Below the pieces are notes generated by a model. It had not been told where the DNA came from. It saw nothing but the letters and a program-made list of their open reading frames with translations, and did not search any database. From Actinorhabdospora filicis (GTDB lineage: Bacteria > Actinomycetota > Actinomycetes > Mycobacteriales > Micromonosporaceae): DNA of 64,000 nucleotides. The DNA lies in NCBI RefSeq assembly GCF_030269765.1, contig NZ_BSTX01000006.1, forward strand, positions 62,001 through 126,000, in the 5' to 3' direction. This document shows, in pieces, positions 1-7,673 of this stretch (position 1 is the first letter of the stretch; each line of letters opens with the position of its first letter). A program made the position numbers and the translations under genes.

Positions 1-767
1 AAGTCGATGAGCTGATCGGCGCCCACGTGCGCCAGCTGCGAGGGCAGCAGATGCCAGGTGTCGTCGGGGCAGTCGGGCGTGTTGGTGCCCAGGACCCACG
101 TCTCGGTCGAGCCGTACAGGCCCCAGCGGCGCGCGTTCGGCGCCACCGCCGGGATGTCGGCGTCCAGCTGCGGATGCCAGGCCTCGCCCAGCCACAGCAC
201 CGAACGCAGCTCCGGCAGCTTGATCCCGTTCTCCCGCGCGTACCCGAACAGCGCCCGCAGACCACTCGGGGAACCACCGATCGCGGTCACCCCGCGCTCG
301 ATGAAGAACCCGAACCAGTCGTCGTACTCGTGCTTGCCGATCGAACCCAGCGGGACGCCCGTGCAGCCGGTCAGGTCCGCGTAGGCCGCCACCAGGTAGT
401 GACCGCCCCACAGCTTGCCCGCGCTCCACCCGTTCACGAACAGGTCATCGGGACCGATCGGCTTCCACTGCTGGTGCACCTCGGCCATGTACAGGCCCGT
501 CGGCGCGAAACCCAGCTTCGGCGAACCCGTGGTCCCGCCGCTCTGGAACATCCACGTCGCGCCCTCCCGCGCCCGCGGCTTCAGATGCGCCAGCGCCACG
601 TTGATGTCGTCGCGCTGCATGACCGGCACGTGCACCAGGTCTTCGAGGCTGTCCAGGGTGACCACGTCGGTGTAGCGGTCGGCCAGGTCGGGCACCGAGC
701 GCAGCCGGTTCAGGATGTCGCGCGCGATGTCCCGCGCGCCGGGGAACCCGGAGGAGAAACCGCTCAT
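1..767 (-). CDS. PaaK-like adenylate-forming enzyme (AMP-binding), 3' end cut by window
   Basis: An ATG on the minus strand at 767 opens a reading frame that runs without a stop to the window edge, so 255 residues are visible and the C-terminus is missing. The phosphate-binding loop FQSGGTTGSPK (residues 74-84) and the A5-type motif YGSTETW (about 218-224) identify the ANL superfamily of acyl/aryl-AMP and CoA ligases. The early position of the P-loop resembles phenylacetate-CoA ligase (PaaK) relatives. The expected reaction is ATP-dependent adenylation of a carboxylate; the substrate cannot be read from sequence. The start lies 2 bp after the stop of the ATP-grasp gene ending at 770, so the two are probably one operon and may act in sequence on one product. 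Confidence 0.85.
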   Translation of the reverse strand, partial: MSGFSSGFPGARDIARDILNRLRSVPDLADRYTDVVTLDSLEDLVHVPVMQRDDINVALAHLKPRAREGATWMFQSGGTTGSPKLGFAPTGLYMAEVHQQWKPIGPDDLFVNGWSAGKLWGGHYLVAAYADLTGCTGVPLGSIGKHEYDDWFGFFIERGVTAIGGSPSGLRALFGYARENGIKLPELRSVLWLGEAWHPQLDADIPAVAPNARRWGLYGSTETWVLGTNTPDCPDDTWHLLPSQLAHVGADQLID

Positions 768-769
768 GG

Positions 770-1759
770 CTAGGCGTCCTTTCGGAAGAAGCGCGTGTGG
801 GCGTCGCGGTAGGCGCCGAAACGGGCCGCGATCAGCTCCCGCTGCGTCCGCACCGCCTCGGGGTTCGTGGGATCGGGGCAGATGATGCCGCCGTCCAGTT
901 CGATCTCCGACAGCCAGAAGCGCTCGCCGTCGAAGAGGAAGTCCACGCACAGGAACGGCACCGGGACCTTCGCCGCGAAGTACGGGACGGCCTCGGCCAG
1001 CTCCTTCGGCATGTCCACCCAGGCGACCTTCGCGCCGGTGGAGAACTGCGGGTACAGGGCACCGTCGCCGGGCGCGCGCAGCAGCACCCCCAGCGGCTCG
1101 CCGTCGATCAGGAACACCCGGAAGTCGGCGGTGCCCGAACCCAGGTACGGCTGGAACACCAGGGTCGTGTCGCCGCCCTGCGCCAGACTCAGCAGACCGC
1201 GGACGTCGTGGTCGTCGCGCGCCAGGTTCACCCCGCGCGAGGAACCCCACCCGGCGGGCTTCGCCACCGCCGGATAGGTCAGGCCCGCGATCGAGGAGAC
1301 GTACTCGTCGTAGATCAGGTCGCGGCCGGTGCCGATGCGGACCGTCGGGATCGGCGGGACCGGCGAGTCCTTCAGCAGCAGGATCGTGGCCAGCTTGTCG
1401 TTGACCGTGGCCGCCAGCTCCGGCGGGTGCGGCAGGTAGAAGCCGGCGTGCTCCAGCACCGAGTAGAGCGTGTACTGGGTGAACGCGTCGCCCATCTGGT
1501 AGGCGAGGGTGTACAGCGAGGTGAGGAACACGGTGTCCTCGGGCGTCACGCGCTCGCCGTCGATGTAGACCTTCACGTCGTGGACGTCGAGGGCGTCCAC
1601 GGTGACCGCCTCGGGCGCGACGCGCTCCCAGGACAGGTCCAGCTCCTTGGCGACCTCGGCGTAGGTCTGCCAGAAGGCCGCGCTCCACTTGGCGTTGTTG
1701 CGGGTGGACTCCCGGTCCGGGAACAGCCAGACCAGGCGCCGTAGACGTGACTCGCTCAT
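770..1759 (-). CDS. ATP-grasp ligase A (RimK / D-Ala-D-Ala-ligase-like), 329 aa
   Basis: The ATG at 1759 is preferred over the longer frame (to 1915) because a GGGGA ribosome-binding site lies just upstream and the extension is low-complexity and arginine/proline rich. The central nucleotide-binding segment YPAVAKPAGWGSSRGV (about residues 160-176) and the acidic metal-binding segment FLCVDFLFDGERFWLSEIE (about 270-290) are typical of ATP-grasp enzymes, which activate a carboxylate as an acyl phosphate for attack by an amine. It is the first gene of the leftward operon with the PaaK-like gene 2 bp downstream, and is divergent from two more ATP-grasp genes. The substrate is unknown; amide or peptide bond formation in a specialised metabolite is an inference from clustering. 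Confidence 0.85.
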   Translation of the reverse strand: MSESRLRRLVWLFPDRESTRNNAKWSAAFWQTYAEVAKELDLSWERVAPEAVTVDALDVHDVKVYIDGERVTPEDTVFLTSLYTLAYQMGDAFTQYTLYSVLEHAGFYLPHPPELAATVNDKLATILLLKDSPVPPIPTVRIGTGRDLIYDEYVSSIAGLTYPAVAKPAGWGSSRGVNLARDDHDVRGLLSLAQGGDTTLVFQPYLGSGTADFRVFLIDGEPLGVLLRAPGDGALYPQFSTGAKVAWVDMPKELAEAVPYFAAKVPVPFLCVDFLFDGERFWLSEIELDGGIICPDPTNPEAVRTQRELIAARFGAYRDAHTRFFRKDA

Positions 1760-1814
1760 CGATTCCCCATTCGGCGGACGCGGGTGACGGACCGGGCGAG
1801 TCTGGCAACGGGCG

Positions 1815-1875
1815 CCACAGATCCACTGCGAAAGCGCAGGTGGCCGGGCGTGGCCGATCTGTGGCCGATCTGTGG
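1815..1875. promoter_or_regulatory. Divergent control region with 11-bp direct repeats and an inverted copy
   Basis: Between the divergent ATP-grasp genes (1760-1932) the 11-mer GTGGCCGATCT occurs twice head to tail at 1850-1860 and 1861-1871, followed by GTGG. A related GTGGCCGGGC precedes it at 1840-1849. The 9-mer GATCTGTGG is present at 1856-1864 and 1867-1875 and inverted (CCACAGATC) at 1815-1823. Direct repeats with an 11-bp step place sites on the same DNA face, the arrangement known for SARP activators. The regulator is not identified; a binding role is inference. Confidence 0.5.
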
Positions 1876-1932
1876 GGGGCGGCGCGATCATCGCCGGGTC
1901 GCAAGAACCGTCCACCGTGGAGGGCCGACCCC

Positions 1933-3189
1933 ATGACCACGCAGAAGCACGTCGCGATCGTCGATGTGTACGCGCCCAACCGGCGCCTGGCGCCGGCCTT
2001 CCGGGAGGCCGGGTACCGGGTGGTGCGGGTGCAGAGCACCCCCGATCCGCCGCTGGTGTACCGGGCCGCGCCCTTCGACCTGTCGCCCTACGAGGCCAAC
2101 ATCGCCCACGACGGGGACCTGGCGGCCACCGTCGCGGCCCTGTCGGCCTACGCGCCCGAGGCGGTCATCGCCGGTGGCGAGCTGGGGGTGGAGCTGGCCG
2201 ACGCGCTGTCGGAGGCGATGGGGACGCCGGGCAACGGGACCGCGCTGAGTCCCGCCCGTCGCGACAAGTACGTGCAGATCGAGACGCTGCGGGCGGCGGG
2301 GCTGCGCGCGACGCGGCAGATCCTGGTGCCGGGACCCGATGAGCTGGCCGCCTGGCACCGTGAGCTGGGCGGGCGGATCGTGGTGAAGCCGGTGCGCAGC
2401 GCGGCCGGCGACGGTGTGTCCTTCTGCGACACTCCGGAGGAGGCGGTGGCCGCCTACCACCGGATCCTGGCCGCCGAGAACGTCTTCTCCGAGCCCAACC
2501 GGGCGGTGGTCGCCCAGGAGTACCTGTGGGGCGGGGAGTACGTGGTCAACACCGTCAGCCGCGACGGGCAGCACCACGTCACCGACCTGTGGAAGTACGA
2601 GAACCTCTCGGCCAACGGGATCCCGGACCTCAGCTGCGGGGTGCGGCTGCTCCCGAGGCACGGCGCCGCGCAGGACGCGGTGGTGCCCTACGCCCTGGAG
2701 GTCCTCGACGCCCTGGGCATCGCGCACGGCGCGGCGCACCTGGAGATCAAGCTGACCCCGGAGGGGCCCTGCCTGGTCGAGGGCGGGGCGCGCATGGCCG
2801 GGTTCGACACGCCCTTCTACGCCGCCGAGTGCATCGGCGAGGCGCAGAAGGAGTGGCTGGTGGACGCCTACGTCCGCCCCGAGCGCTTCGCCGCGCGGTG
2901 GAAGGACGACTACGAGCTCAAGAAGCACTTCGTCACCGCGCTGATGGTGTCCACCCGGGACGCCGAGCTGGTGTCCTATCCGCTGCTGGGCGAGGTGGAG
3001 CGGCTGGAGAGCCTGTTCGACGTGCGGCCGCAGGTGCGGCCGGGCGGGCGGCTGCGCCGCACGGTCGACGACATGACCACGCCGTTCATCGTCAACCTGT
3101 GCCACCCGGTGGAGGAGATCGTCGACCGCGACTTCGGCACCCTGCGTTACCTGGACGGCCCCGGCTTCTACGAGCTGGCGGAGTCTTGA
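1933..3189 (+). CDS. ATP-grasp ligase B (carboxylase/L-amino-acid-ligase-like), 418 aa
   Basis: The start at ATG 1933 is chosen because the encoded protein then begins MTTQKHVAIVDVYAPN, a normal pre-ATP-grasp alpha/beta start; the longer frame to 1747 is a low-complexity extension across the regulatory region. The ATP-binding lysine segment GGRIVVKPVRSAAGDGVSF lies near residues 144-163, and the metal-ligand segment HLEIKLTPEGPCLVEGGAR near 269-288. The size and motif style match the ATP-grasp family that includes L-amino-acid ligases of the BacD type. Its stop overlaps the ATG of the next ATP-grasp gene by one base (TGATG), so the two are translationally coupled. Ligation of an amino acid or other amine to a carboxylate is likely; the partners are unknown. 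Confidence 0.85.
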   Translation: MTTQKHVAIVDVYAPNRRLAPAFREAGYRVVRVQSTPDPPLVYRAAPFDLSPYEANIAHDGDLAATVAALSAYAPEAVIAGGELGVELADALSEAMGTPGNGTALSPARRDKYVQIETLRAAGLRATRQILVPGPDELAAWHRELGGRIVVKPVRSAAGDGVSFCDTPEEAVAAYHRILAAENVFSEPNRAVVAQEYLWGGEYVVNTVSRDGQHHVTDLWKYENLSANGIPDLSCGVRLLPRHGAAQDAVVPYALEVLDALGIAHGAAHLEIKLTPEGPCLVEGGARMAGFDTPFYAAECIGEAQKEWLVDAYVRPERFAARWKDDYELKKHFVTALMVSTRDAELVSYPLLGEVERLESLFDVRPQVRPGGRLRRTVDDMTTPFIVNLCHPVEEIVDRDFGTLRYLDGPGFYELAES

Positions 3190-4391
3190 TGCGCCCGCAC
3201 GTGGTCGTCGTGCACCGCTGGCTGGCGCGCTACGCCGAGTACGAGCGCTACCTCGACCACGCCTTGTACGCCGTCACCTACGTGACCACCGAGGTCGGCG
3301 TCGCGGGTGTGCCGGCGAGCGCGGCCGGGATCGCGATCGTGGCCGCCACCGACGATCTCCCGGCGGTCGCCGACCGGGTCAAGCAGCTGGCTGTGGAGCA
3401 CGGTCATCCGGTGGCGATCGTGGCCTTGAAGGAGGACGACCTGACGGTGGCGGCGCAGTTGCGCGCCGAATGGGACTGCCCGGGGCCGACGCCGGAGGAC
3501 CTGCTGCCCTTCCGCGACAAGCTGGTGATGGCCCGGCGGGTGGCGGCGGCGGGGCTGGCGGTGCCGGACTTCGCGCCCGCGCCCGACGCGGCGTCGGTCA
3601 TCGCCTTCGGCGAGGCGCGCGGCTGGCCGGTGGTGGTGAAGCCGCGGGTGGGCAGCGCCAGCCAGAGCGTGTCCATCGTGGACGGTCCGGGCGCGGTGGC
3701 CGGGCTGGACCTGGACACCGACGGCCCGTTCCTGGCGCAGGCCTTCGACTCCCGGGCGATCCTGCACGTGGACGGGCACTTCGACGGGCGCGAGGTGGAG
3801 TGCGTGCGCGTCTCGCGCTACCTGAACACCTGCGTGGGCTTCCGTACCGGGGACGTGCTCGGCTCGGTCGAGGTCGATGACGCCGCGCTCATCGCGACTA
3901 TCGCCGCTTTCACCCGGGACGCGATGGCCGCGCTGACCTCGCGGCCGACGGTCTTCCACCTGGAGGTCTTCGCCGGGCCGGAGGGGGTGGCGTTCCTGGA
4001 GGTGGGCGCGCGCGTCGGGGGAGCCGAGATCCCGTTCCTGTGGCGGGAGGTGCACGGCCACGACCTGATGCGCACCGGTTTCCTGTTGCAGATGGACGTC
4101 GTGCCGCCACCGCCGCCGGGTGACCTGGGCGCCGAGATCGGCGGGTGGCTGCTGGTCCCCGCGCCCGAGGAGCGTCCCTGCCGCATCACCGGTGTCACGT
4201 CGATGACCGGGCGCGTGCCAGGTCCCTACGCCGAGGGGATCCTGCGTCCCGGTGAGGTGCTGCCCGCCGCCGACGCCTATTACGAGCACGTCGGCGGGCG
4301 CTTCCGCTTCCGGGGGGCCAGTTCGGCGGAGGTCGCCGCGGCGATCGAGGCCACCGCGCGCGACTTCCGGGTGAGCGCCGAGCCGGTGTGA
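3189..4391 (+). CDS. ATP-grasp ligase C, 400 aa
   Basis: The ATG at 3189 shares its first base with the stop of ligase B. The protein has an N-terminal alpha/beta domain (MRPHVVVVHRWLARYAEY), the nucleotide-binding strand WPVVVKPRVGSASQSV near residues 147-163 and the magnesium-binding segment FHLEVFAGPEGVAFLEVGAR near 255-274. It is similar in architecture to ligase B but clearly divergent in sequence, so the pair probably adds different building blocks rather than being a recent duplication. A near-perfect hairpin terminator starts 3 bases after its stop, closing the rightward operon. Together with ligase A and the adenylate-forming enzyme this gives three ATP-grasp proteins plus one ANL enzyme in 4.4 kb. 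Confidence 0.85.
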   Translation: MRPHVVVVHRWLARYAEYERYLDHALYAVTYVTTEVGVAGVPASAAGIAIVAATDDLPAVADRVKQLAVEHGHPVAIVALKEDDLTVAAQLRAEWDCPGPTPEDLLPFRDKLVMARRVAAAGLAVPDFAPAPDAASVIAFGEARGWPVVVKPRVGSASQSVSIVDGPGAVAGLDLDTDGPFLAQAFDSRAILHVDGHFDGREVECVRVSRYLNTCVGFRTGDVLGSVEVDDAALIATIAAFTRDAMAALTSRPTVFHLEVFAGPEGVAFLEVGARVGGAEIPFLWREVHGHDLMRTGFLLQMDVVPPPPPGDLGAEIGGWLLVPAPEERPCRITGVTSMTGRVPGPYAEGILRPGEVLPAADAYYEHVGGRFRFRGASSAEVAAAIEATARDFRVSAEPV

Positions 4392-4393
4392 CC

Positions 4394-4429
4394 GTCCACT
4401 GTGCGCGAATGTGCGCACAGTGGACTTTT
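4394..4429 (+). terminator. Intrinsic terminator after ATP-grasp operon
   Basis: A perfect 13-bp stem (GTCCACTGTGCGC at 4394-4406 pairing with 4413-4425) with a 6-nt loop is followed by TTTT at 4426-4429, directly after the stop codon at 4391. This is a textbook Rho-independent terminator for the rightward ATP-grasp pair. Confidence 0.85.
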
Positions 4430-4553
4430 CGTCGTCCGGGGCGGCGCGCGGCGGCCGGACCTGGGAGGATCGGTTCCGGATCCGGTGCCCCCACGAGGTT
4501 TCTGTTCTGTGTCAAGCTGTGTGGAAAGCGGTGAGATCAGCAGAAACGGGGCG

Positions 4554-4835
4554 ATGCCGATGTACCGCGTCATGATCACTTTGCTGTGCCTGGGGGCGCT
4601 GGCGGGGAGCGCGCCGGTGCGGACGACCGGATGCGGTCCCGTCCAGCCGCGCTGGATGCGCTTCCGCGTCAACACTCCCGCCCATGCGCTGCCCGCCGGG
4701 GGCAGCCCGGTCCGCGTCCGCTTCTCCACGCCGCAGATCGTCGACGGCGAATGTGTGAGCGCGGCCGGTAACCATTGGTGGCGGCTGGACATGGGCACCC
4801 ATCACCTCTATGTCTACGACGGGTACCGGCTGTGA
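4554..4835 (+). CDS. Small secreted hypothetical protein, 93 aa
   Basis: I do not recognise the family. The likely start is ATG 4554 (or ATG 4560 two codons later); the frame extends upstream to 4401 but that part overlaps the terminator and has no protein-like character. The protein begins with a hydrophobic export signal (MPMYRVMITLLCLGALAGSAPV), then a short mature part of about 70 residues rich in aromatic residues near the C-terminus (NHWWRLDMGTHHLYVYDGYRL), with two cysteines (CGPVQP and GECVS) that could form a disulfide. It stands alone between a terminator and the GH71 gene. Secretion is inferred from the N-terminus; the role is unknown. Confidence 0.55.
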   Translation: MPMYRVMITLLCLGALAGSAPVRTTGCGPVQPRWMRFRVNTPAHALPAGGSPVRVRFSTPQIVDGECVSAAGNHWWRLDMGTHHLYVYDGYRL

Positions 4836-4919
4836 CGATTTGTACCGGGTCTTTCCTGACACTGGCGGGTTTCTGCCGCAGTTAGTCCGATTAGGACACA
4901 GGCTGGATAGGATGCGCGC

Positions 4920-4940
4920 GCCCGGTGATCATCACCGGGC
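4920..4940. promoter_or_regulatory. Palindrome upstream of GH71 gene
   Basis: A perfect 10-bp inverted repeat (GCCCGGTGAT, one central base, ATCACCGGGC) lies 21 bp before the start codon of the glycosidase, just ahead of its ribosome-binding site GAAGGAGA (4951-4958). It may be an operator or an mRNA hairpin; no regulator is adjacent. Confidence 0.45.
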
Positions 4941-4961
4941 ATCCCCTCATGAAGGAGACCC

Positions 4962-6479
4962 ATGCGTCCGATCCGGCTCATCGCGGTCGCGGCCCTCGCC
5001 GTGCCGCTGCTGGCCGTACCGACCGCCGCGGCGACCGCGCAGGACGCCCCGGCGTCCGTCGCGGCCGCCAGCCCGCTGCCCTTCGACCTCCCGTCCCGGG
5101 ACGTCCTGGAGGCCAGCGGGAAGAAGGTGTTCGCGCATTACTTCACCCAGTTCCGCATCTCGGTGGACAACAAGGACGGCGCGAGCGACTACTACGTCAA
5201 CGAGTACCTCAACCCCAAGGGCGAGGACTACCAGAAGGACACCGACGGTGACGGTGTTCCCGACACCACCGTCTACCCGCACGAGGCCTACGGCGGCTAC
5301 CTGCGCGACCGGCCCCTCCCGCGCGGCGTGCTGCCCGGCGACTGGCAGTACGCCGACGCCGTCACCGAGGTGACCCGGGCGGTCCAGGCCGGGCTCGACG
5401 GCTTCACCGTCGATCTCCTCAGCGTCAACCAGACCAGCTACCACTGGCAGACGTTGCTGCGGCTGATGAAGGCGGCCAAGCAGGTCGATCCCGACTTCAA
5501 GATCGTCATCATGCCGGACATGAACGCCGGGACGATCAAGTCGCTGACGCCCGTCCAGCTGGCCGACGCCATCAGCCCGCTGTTCAAGGACGCCTCCACC
5601 TACCGGCTCACCGACGGGCGCCTGGTCGTGGCGCCCTTCAAGGCCGAGAACCACGACGCGGCCTGGTGGACGTCGTTCAAGACGGAGATGGCGAACAAGT
5701 ACGCCGAGAACGTCGCCCTGGTGCCGTTCACGCTCAACTTCAACGCCACCTTCGACAAGCTCAAGTCGGTCGCCTACGGCTTCTCCGAGATGGAGTACGG
5801 CACCCCGGCCCTGCAGGACTCGCTGCCCACGAAGATCGCCACCGCGCACAACGCGGGCGTGAAGTTCATGGCCAGCCTGTCCCCGCAGGACAGCCGTCCC
5901 AGCCAGGGCAACTACTACGAGGCGAACAACAGCGAGAACCTCCGCCGCGGCTGGACCAAGGCCATCGACGGCGGCGCCGACTGGGTTCAGCTGATGACCT
6001 GGAACGACTACTCGGAGAACCACCAGTTCTCGCCGTCGGTGCGCAACGGCGGCGTGTGGCTGGACCTGTCGTCCTACTACCTGACGCGCTTCAAGACCGG
6101 CGCCTACCCGGCGATCGTGCGGGACGTGACGTACCTGGTGCACCGCAACCAGTTCGCCGCGGCGAAGCCGAGCTCGGGCACGCAGACGAAGTTCCAGGTG
6201 GTCCGCGCCAACGGCGGCACGCCCAGGGACAGCGTCGAGGTCCTGACGTTCCTGAAGGCGGCGGCGACGGTGACGCCCACGATCGGCGGGAAGGCCGCGG
6301 CGGCCTACTCGGCACCGGCCGGGGTGACGTCGAAGCTGTTCCCGCTGGCCTACGGGCTGAACTCGGCCGTGGTGGCCCGCTCGGGCGTCACGGTGTGCAC
6401 GGCGACGTCGCCGTGGGAGGTCAAGTCGCAGTTCACCGTGCAGGACATGCTGTACAGCGCGGTGAGCAGCTCCCGGTAG
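4962..6479 (+). CDS. Secreted glycoside hydrolase, GH71-like (alpha-1,3-glucanase family), 505 aa
   Basis: ATG 4962 follows a strong GAAGGAGA ribosome-binding site. Residues 1-28 form a classical Sec signal peptide (MRPIRLIAVAALAVPLLAVPTAAATAQ, AxA-type cleavage). The mature protein opens with KKVFAHYFTQFRISVDN (about residues 52-68) and contains ADAVTEVTRAVQAGLDGFTVDLLS (about 130-153) and WDDYSE-like WNDYSENHQF (about 347-356), features of GH71 mutanases and the related GH99-like TIM-barrel hydrolases. A DxDxDG calcium-type loop (DTDGDGVPD) lies near residue 93. It probably hydrolyses an extracellular alpha-linked polysaccharide. The C-terminal 100 residues look like a beta-rich accessory domain. 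It is monocistronic, closed by a long hairpin. The family call is from motif recall and could be a neighbouring GH family. Confidence 0.75.
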   Translation: MRPIRLIAVAALAVPLLAVPTAAATAQDAPASVAAASPLPFDLPSRDVLEASGKKVFAHYFTQFRISVDNKDGASDYYVNEYLNPKGEDYQKDTDGDGVPDTTVYPHEAYGGYLRDRPLPRGVLPGDWQYADAVTEVTRAVQAGLDGFTVDLLSVNQTSYHWQTLLRLMKAAKQVDPDFKIVIMPDMNAGTIKSLTPVQLADAISPLFKDASTYRLTDGRLVVAPFKAENHDAAWWTSFKTEMANKYAENVALVPFTLNFNATFDKLKSVAYGFSEMEYGTPALQDSLPTKIATAHNAGVKFMASLSPQDSRPSQGNYYEANNSENLRRGWTKAIDGGADWVQLMTWNDYSENHQFSPSVRNGGVWLDLSSYYLTRFKTGAYPAIVRDVTYLVHRNQFAAAKPSSGTQTKFQVVRANGGTPRDSVEVLTFLKAAATVTPTIGGKAAAAYSAPAGVTSKLFPLAYGLNSAVVARSGVTVCTATSPWEVKSQFTVQDMLYSAVSSSR

Positions 6480-6488
6480 GGGAGCCCC

Positions 6489-6535
6489 GAGGGGATCGCG
6501 GGCGGCGGCTCCCCACCGCCGCCCGCGATCCCCTC
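6489..6535. terminator. Long perfect hairpin between convergent genes
   Basis: A perfect 20-bp stem (6489-6508 pairing with 6516-6535) with a 7-nt loop lies between the convergent GH71 and aldo/keto reductase genes. There is no T-run on either side, but its position 10 bp after one stop and 8 bp from the other fits a bidirectional terminator. Confidence 0.75.
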
Positions 6536-6543
6536 GTCCCGTC

Positions 6544-7593
6544 TCAGGCGGCGGCGCGCTCGTCCAGCGGACGGCGGCGGGCGCGGGCGCTGGTCAGCGA
6601 CTCCGGCCGCCACTCGACGTCGTAGAGGTTGGTGCCGGGGGCGACGATCTCGTCGATGCGGTCCAGGACCGCGTCGTCCAGCACGAGGTCCGCCCCGGCG
6701 ATGAGGCCCTCGAACTGCTCCATGGTGCGCGGCCCGAGGATCACCGAGGTCACCGCCGGGTGGGTGATGGTGAAGGCGATCGCCAGCTCGACCAGCGAGC
6801 GGCCGATGGAGTCGGCCAGCTCGATGAGGGCCTCCACGGCCTCGAACTTGGCGGCGTTCTTCGGCAGCGACGGGTCGAAGCGGGCCGGGTTGATCGCGGC
6901 GCGCCCGCTGGTGAGGTCCACCGGCTGGTCTTTGCGGTACTTGCCGGTCAGGAAGCCGAAGGCGAGGGGGCTCCAGACCATGGCGCCCATGCCGTGCTGC
7001 TGGAGGGTCGGCAGGACGGAGGTCTCGATGCCGCGCGACAGGATCGAGTACGGCGGCTGCTCGGTGCGGAACCGGCCCAGGCCGCGGCGGTCGGCGACGA
7101 CCTGCGCCTCCAGGATCCGCTCGGCCGGGAACGTCGAGGAACCGAAGGCGCGGATCTTGCCCTGGGCGCGCAGGTCGGTCAGCGCCGAGAGGGTCTCCTC
7201 GATGTCGGTGCGCTGGTCGGGCCGGTGGATCTGGTACAGGTCGATGTAGTCGGTGTCCAGGCGGCGGAGGCTGTCCTCCAGGCCCTTGATGATCCAGCGG
7301 CGGGAGTTGCCGCTGCGGTTGACGGTCTTGCCGTCGTCCAGCGGGAAGTGGACCTTGGTGGCCAGGACGACGTCATCGCGCCGCCCCTTGAGGGCCTTGC
7401 CCACGATCACCTCGGACTCACCGGTGGAGTACATGTCGGCGGTGTCGACGAAGTTGATGCCCCGGTCCAGCGCCGAGTGGATGATGCGTGCGCAGTCATC
7501 GTGGTCGGGGTTGCCGATGAACCCGAACATCATCGCGCCCAGGCAGTAGGCGCTGACTTCGATCCCGGTGCCGCCGAGGACGCGGTAACGCAT
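6544..7593 (-). CDS. Aldo/keto reductase, 349 aa
   Basis: The protein is a full-length NAD(P)H-dependent aldo/keto reductase of the AKR (Tas/YhdN-like) group that reduces aldehydes or ketones in the cytoplasm. The catalytic tetrad is visible as D50 and Y55 (NFVDTADMYS), K80 (LATKVHF) and H123 (YQIHRPD). The phosphate-binding segment for NADP (SVILGPRTMEQFEG) is near residues 283-296. The start ATG 7593 has a GGGAG site about 6 bp upstream. It has its own promoter of MerR type in the gap to the DUF4097 gene, so expression is probably induced by a MerR-family sensor encoded elsewhere. Confidence 0.9.
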   Translation of the reverse strand: MRYRVLGGTGIEVSAYCLGAMMFGFIGNPDHDDCARIIHSALDRGINFVDTADMYSTGESEVIVGKALKGRRDDVVLATKVHFPLDDGKTVNRSGNSRRWIIKGLEDSLRRLDTDYIDLYQIHRPDQRTDIEETLSALTDLRAQGKIRAFGSSTFPAERILEAQVVADRRGLGRFRTEQPPYSILSRGIETSVLPTLQQHGMGAMVWSPLAFGFLTGKYRKDQPVDLTSGRAAINPARFDPSLPKNAAKFEAVEALIELADSIGRSLVELAIAFTITHPAVTSVILGPRTMEQFEGLIAGADLVLDDAVLDRIDEIVAPGTNLYDVEWRPESLTSARARRRPLDERAAA

Positions 7594-7642
7594 GGTGACT
7601 CCCAGTTGTCCCGCCGGTGGCGATCACCACCGGTCGGGACGA

Positions 7643-7673
7643 ACCCTAGGAGCTAGACCGAGGTCTAGGTCAA
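7643..7673 (-). promoter_or_regulatory. MerR-type promoter (19-bp spacer) for aldo/keto reductase
   Basis: On the minus strand a -35 TTGACC (7668-7673) and a -10 TAGGGT (7643-7648) are separated by exactly 19 bp. The spacer contains the perfect inverted repeat CTAGACC-GA-GGTCTAG (7653-7668). An over-long spacer with a dyad inside it is the signature of promoters activated by MerR-family proteins through DNA untwisting. No MerR gene is in the window. Confidence 0.65.

Noticed and set aside
4881..4920. Promoter with TAGGAT -10 upstream of GH71
   Set aside because: No acceptable -35 at 16-19 bp; only the palindrome downstream is reported.
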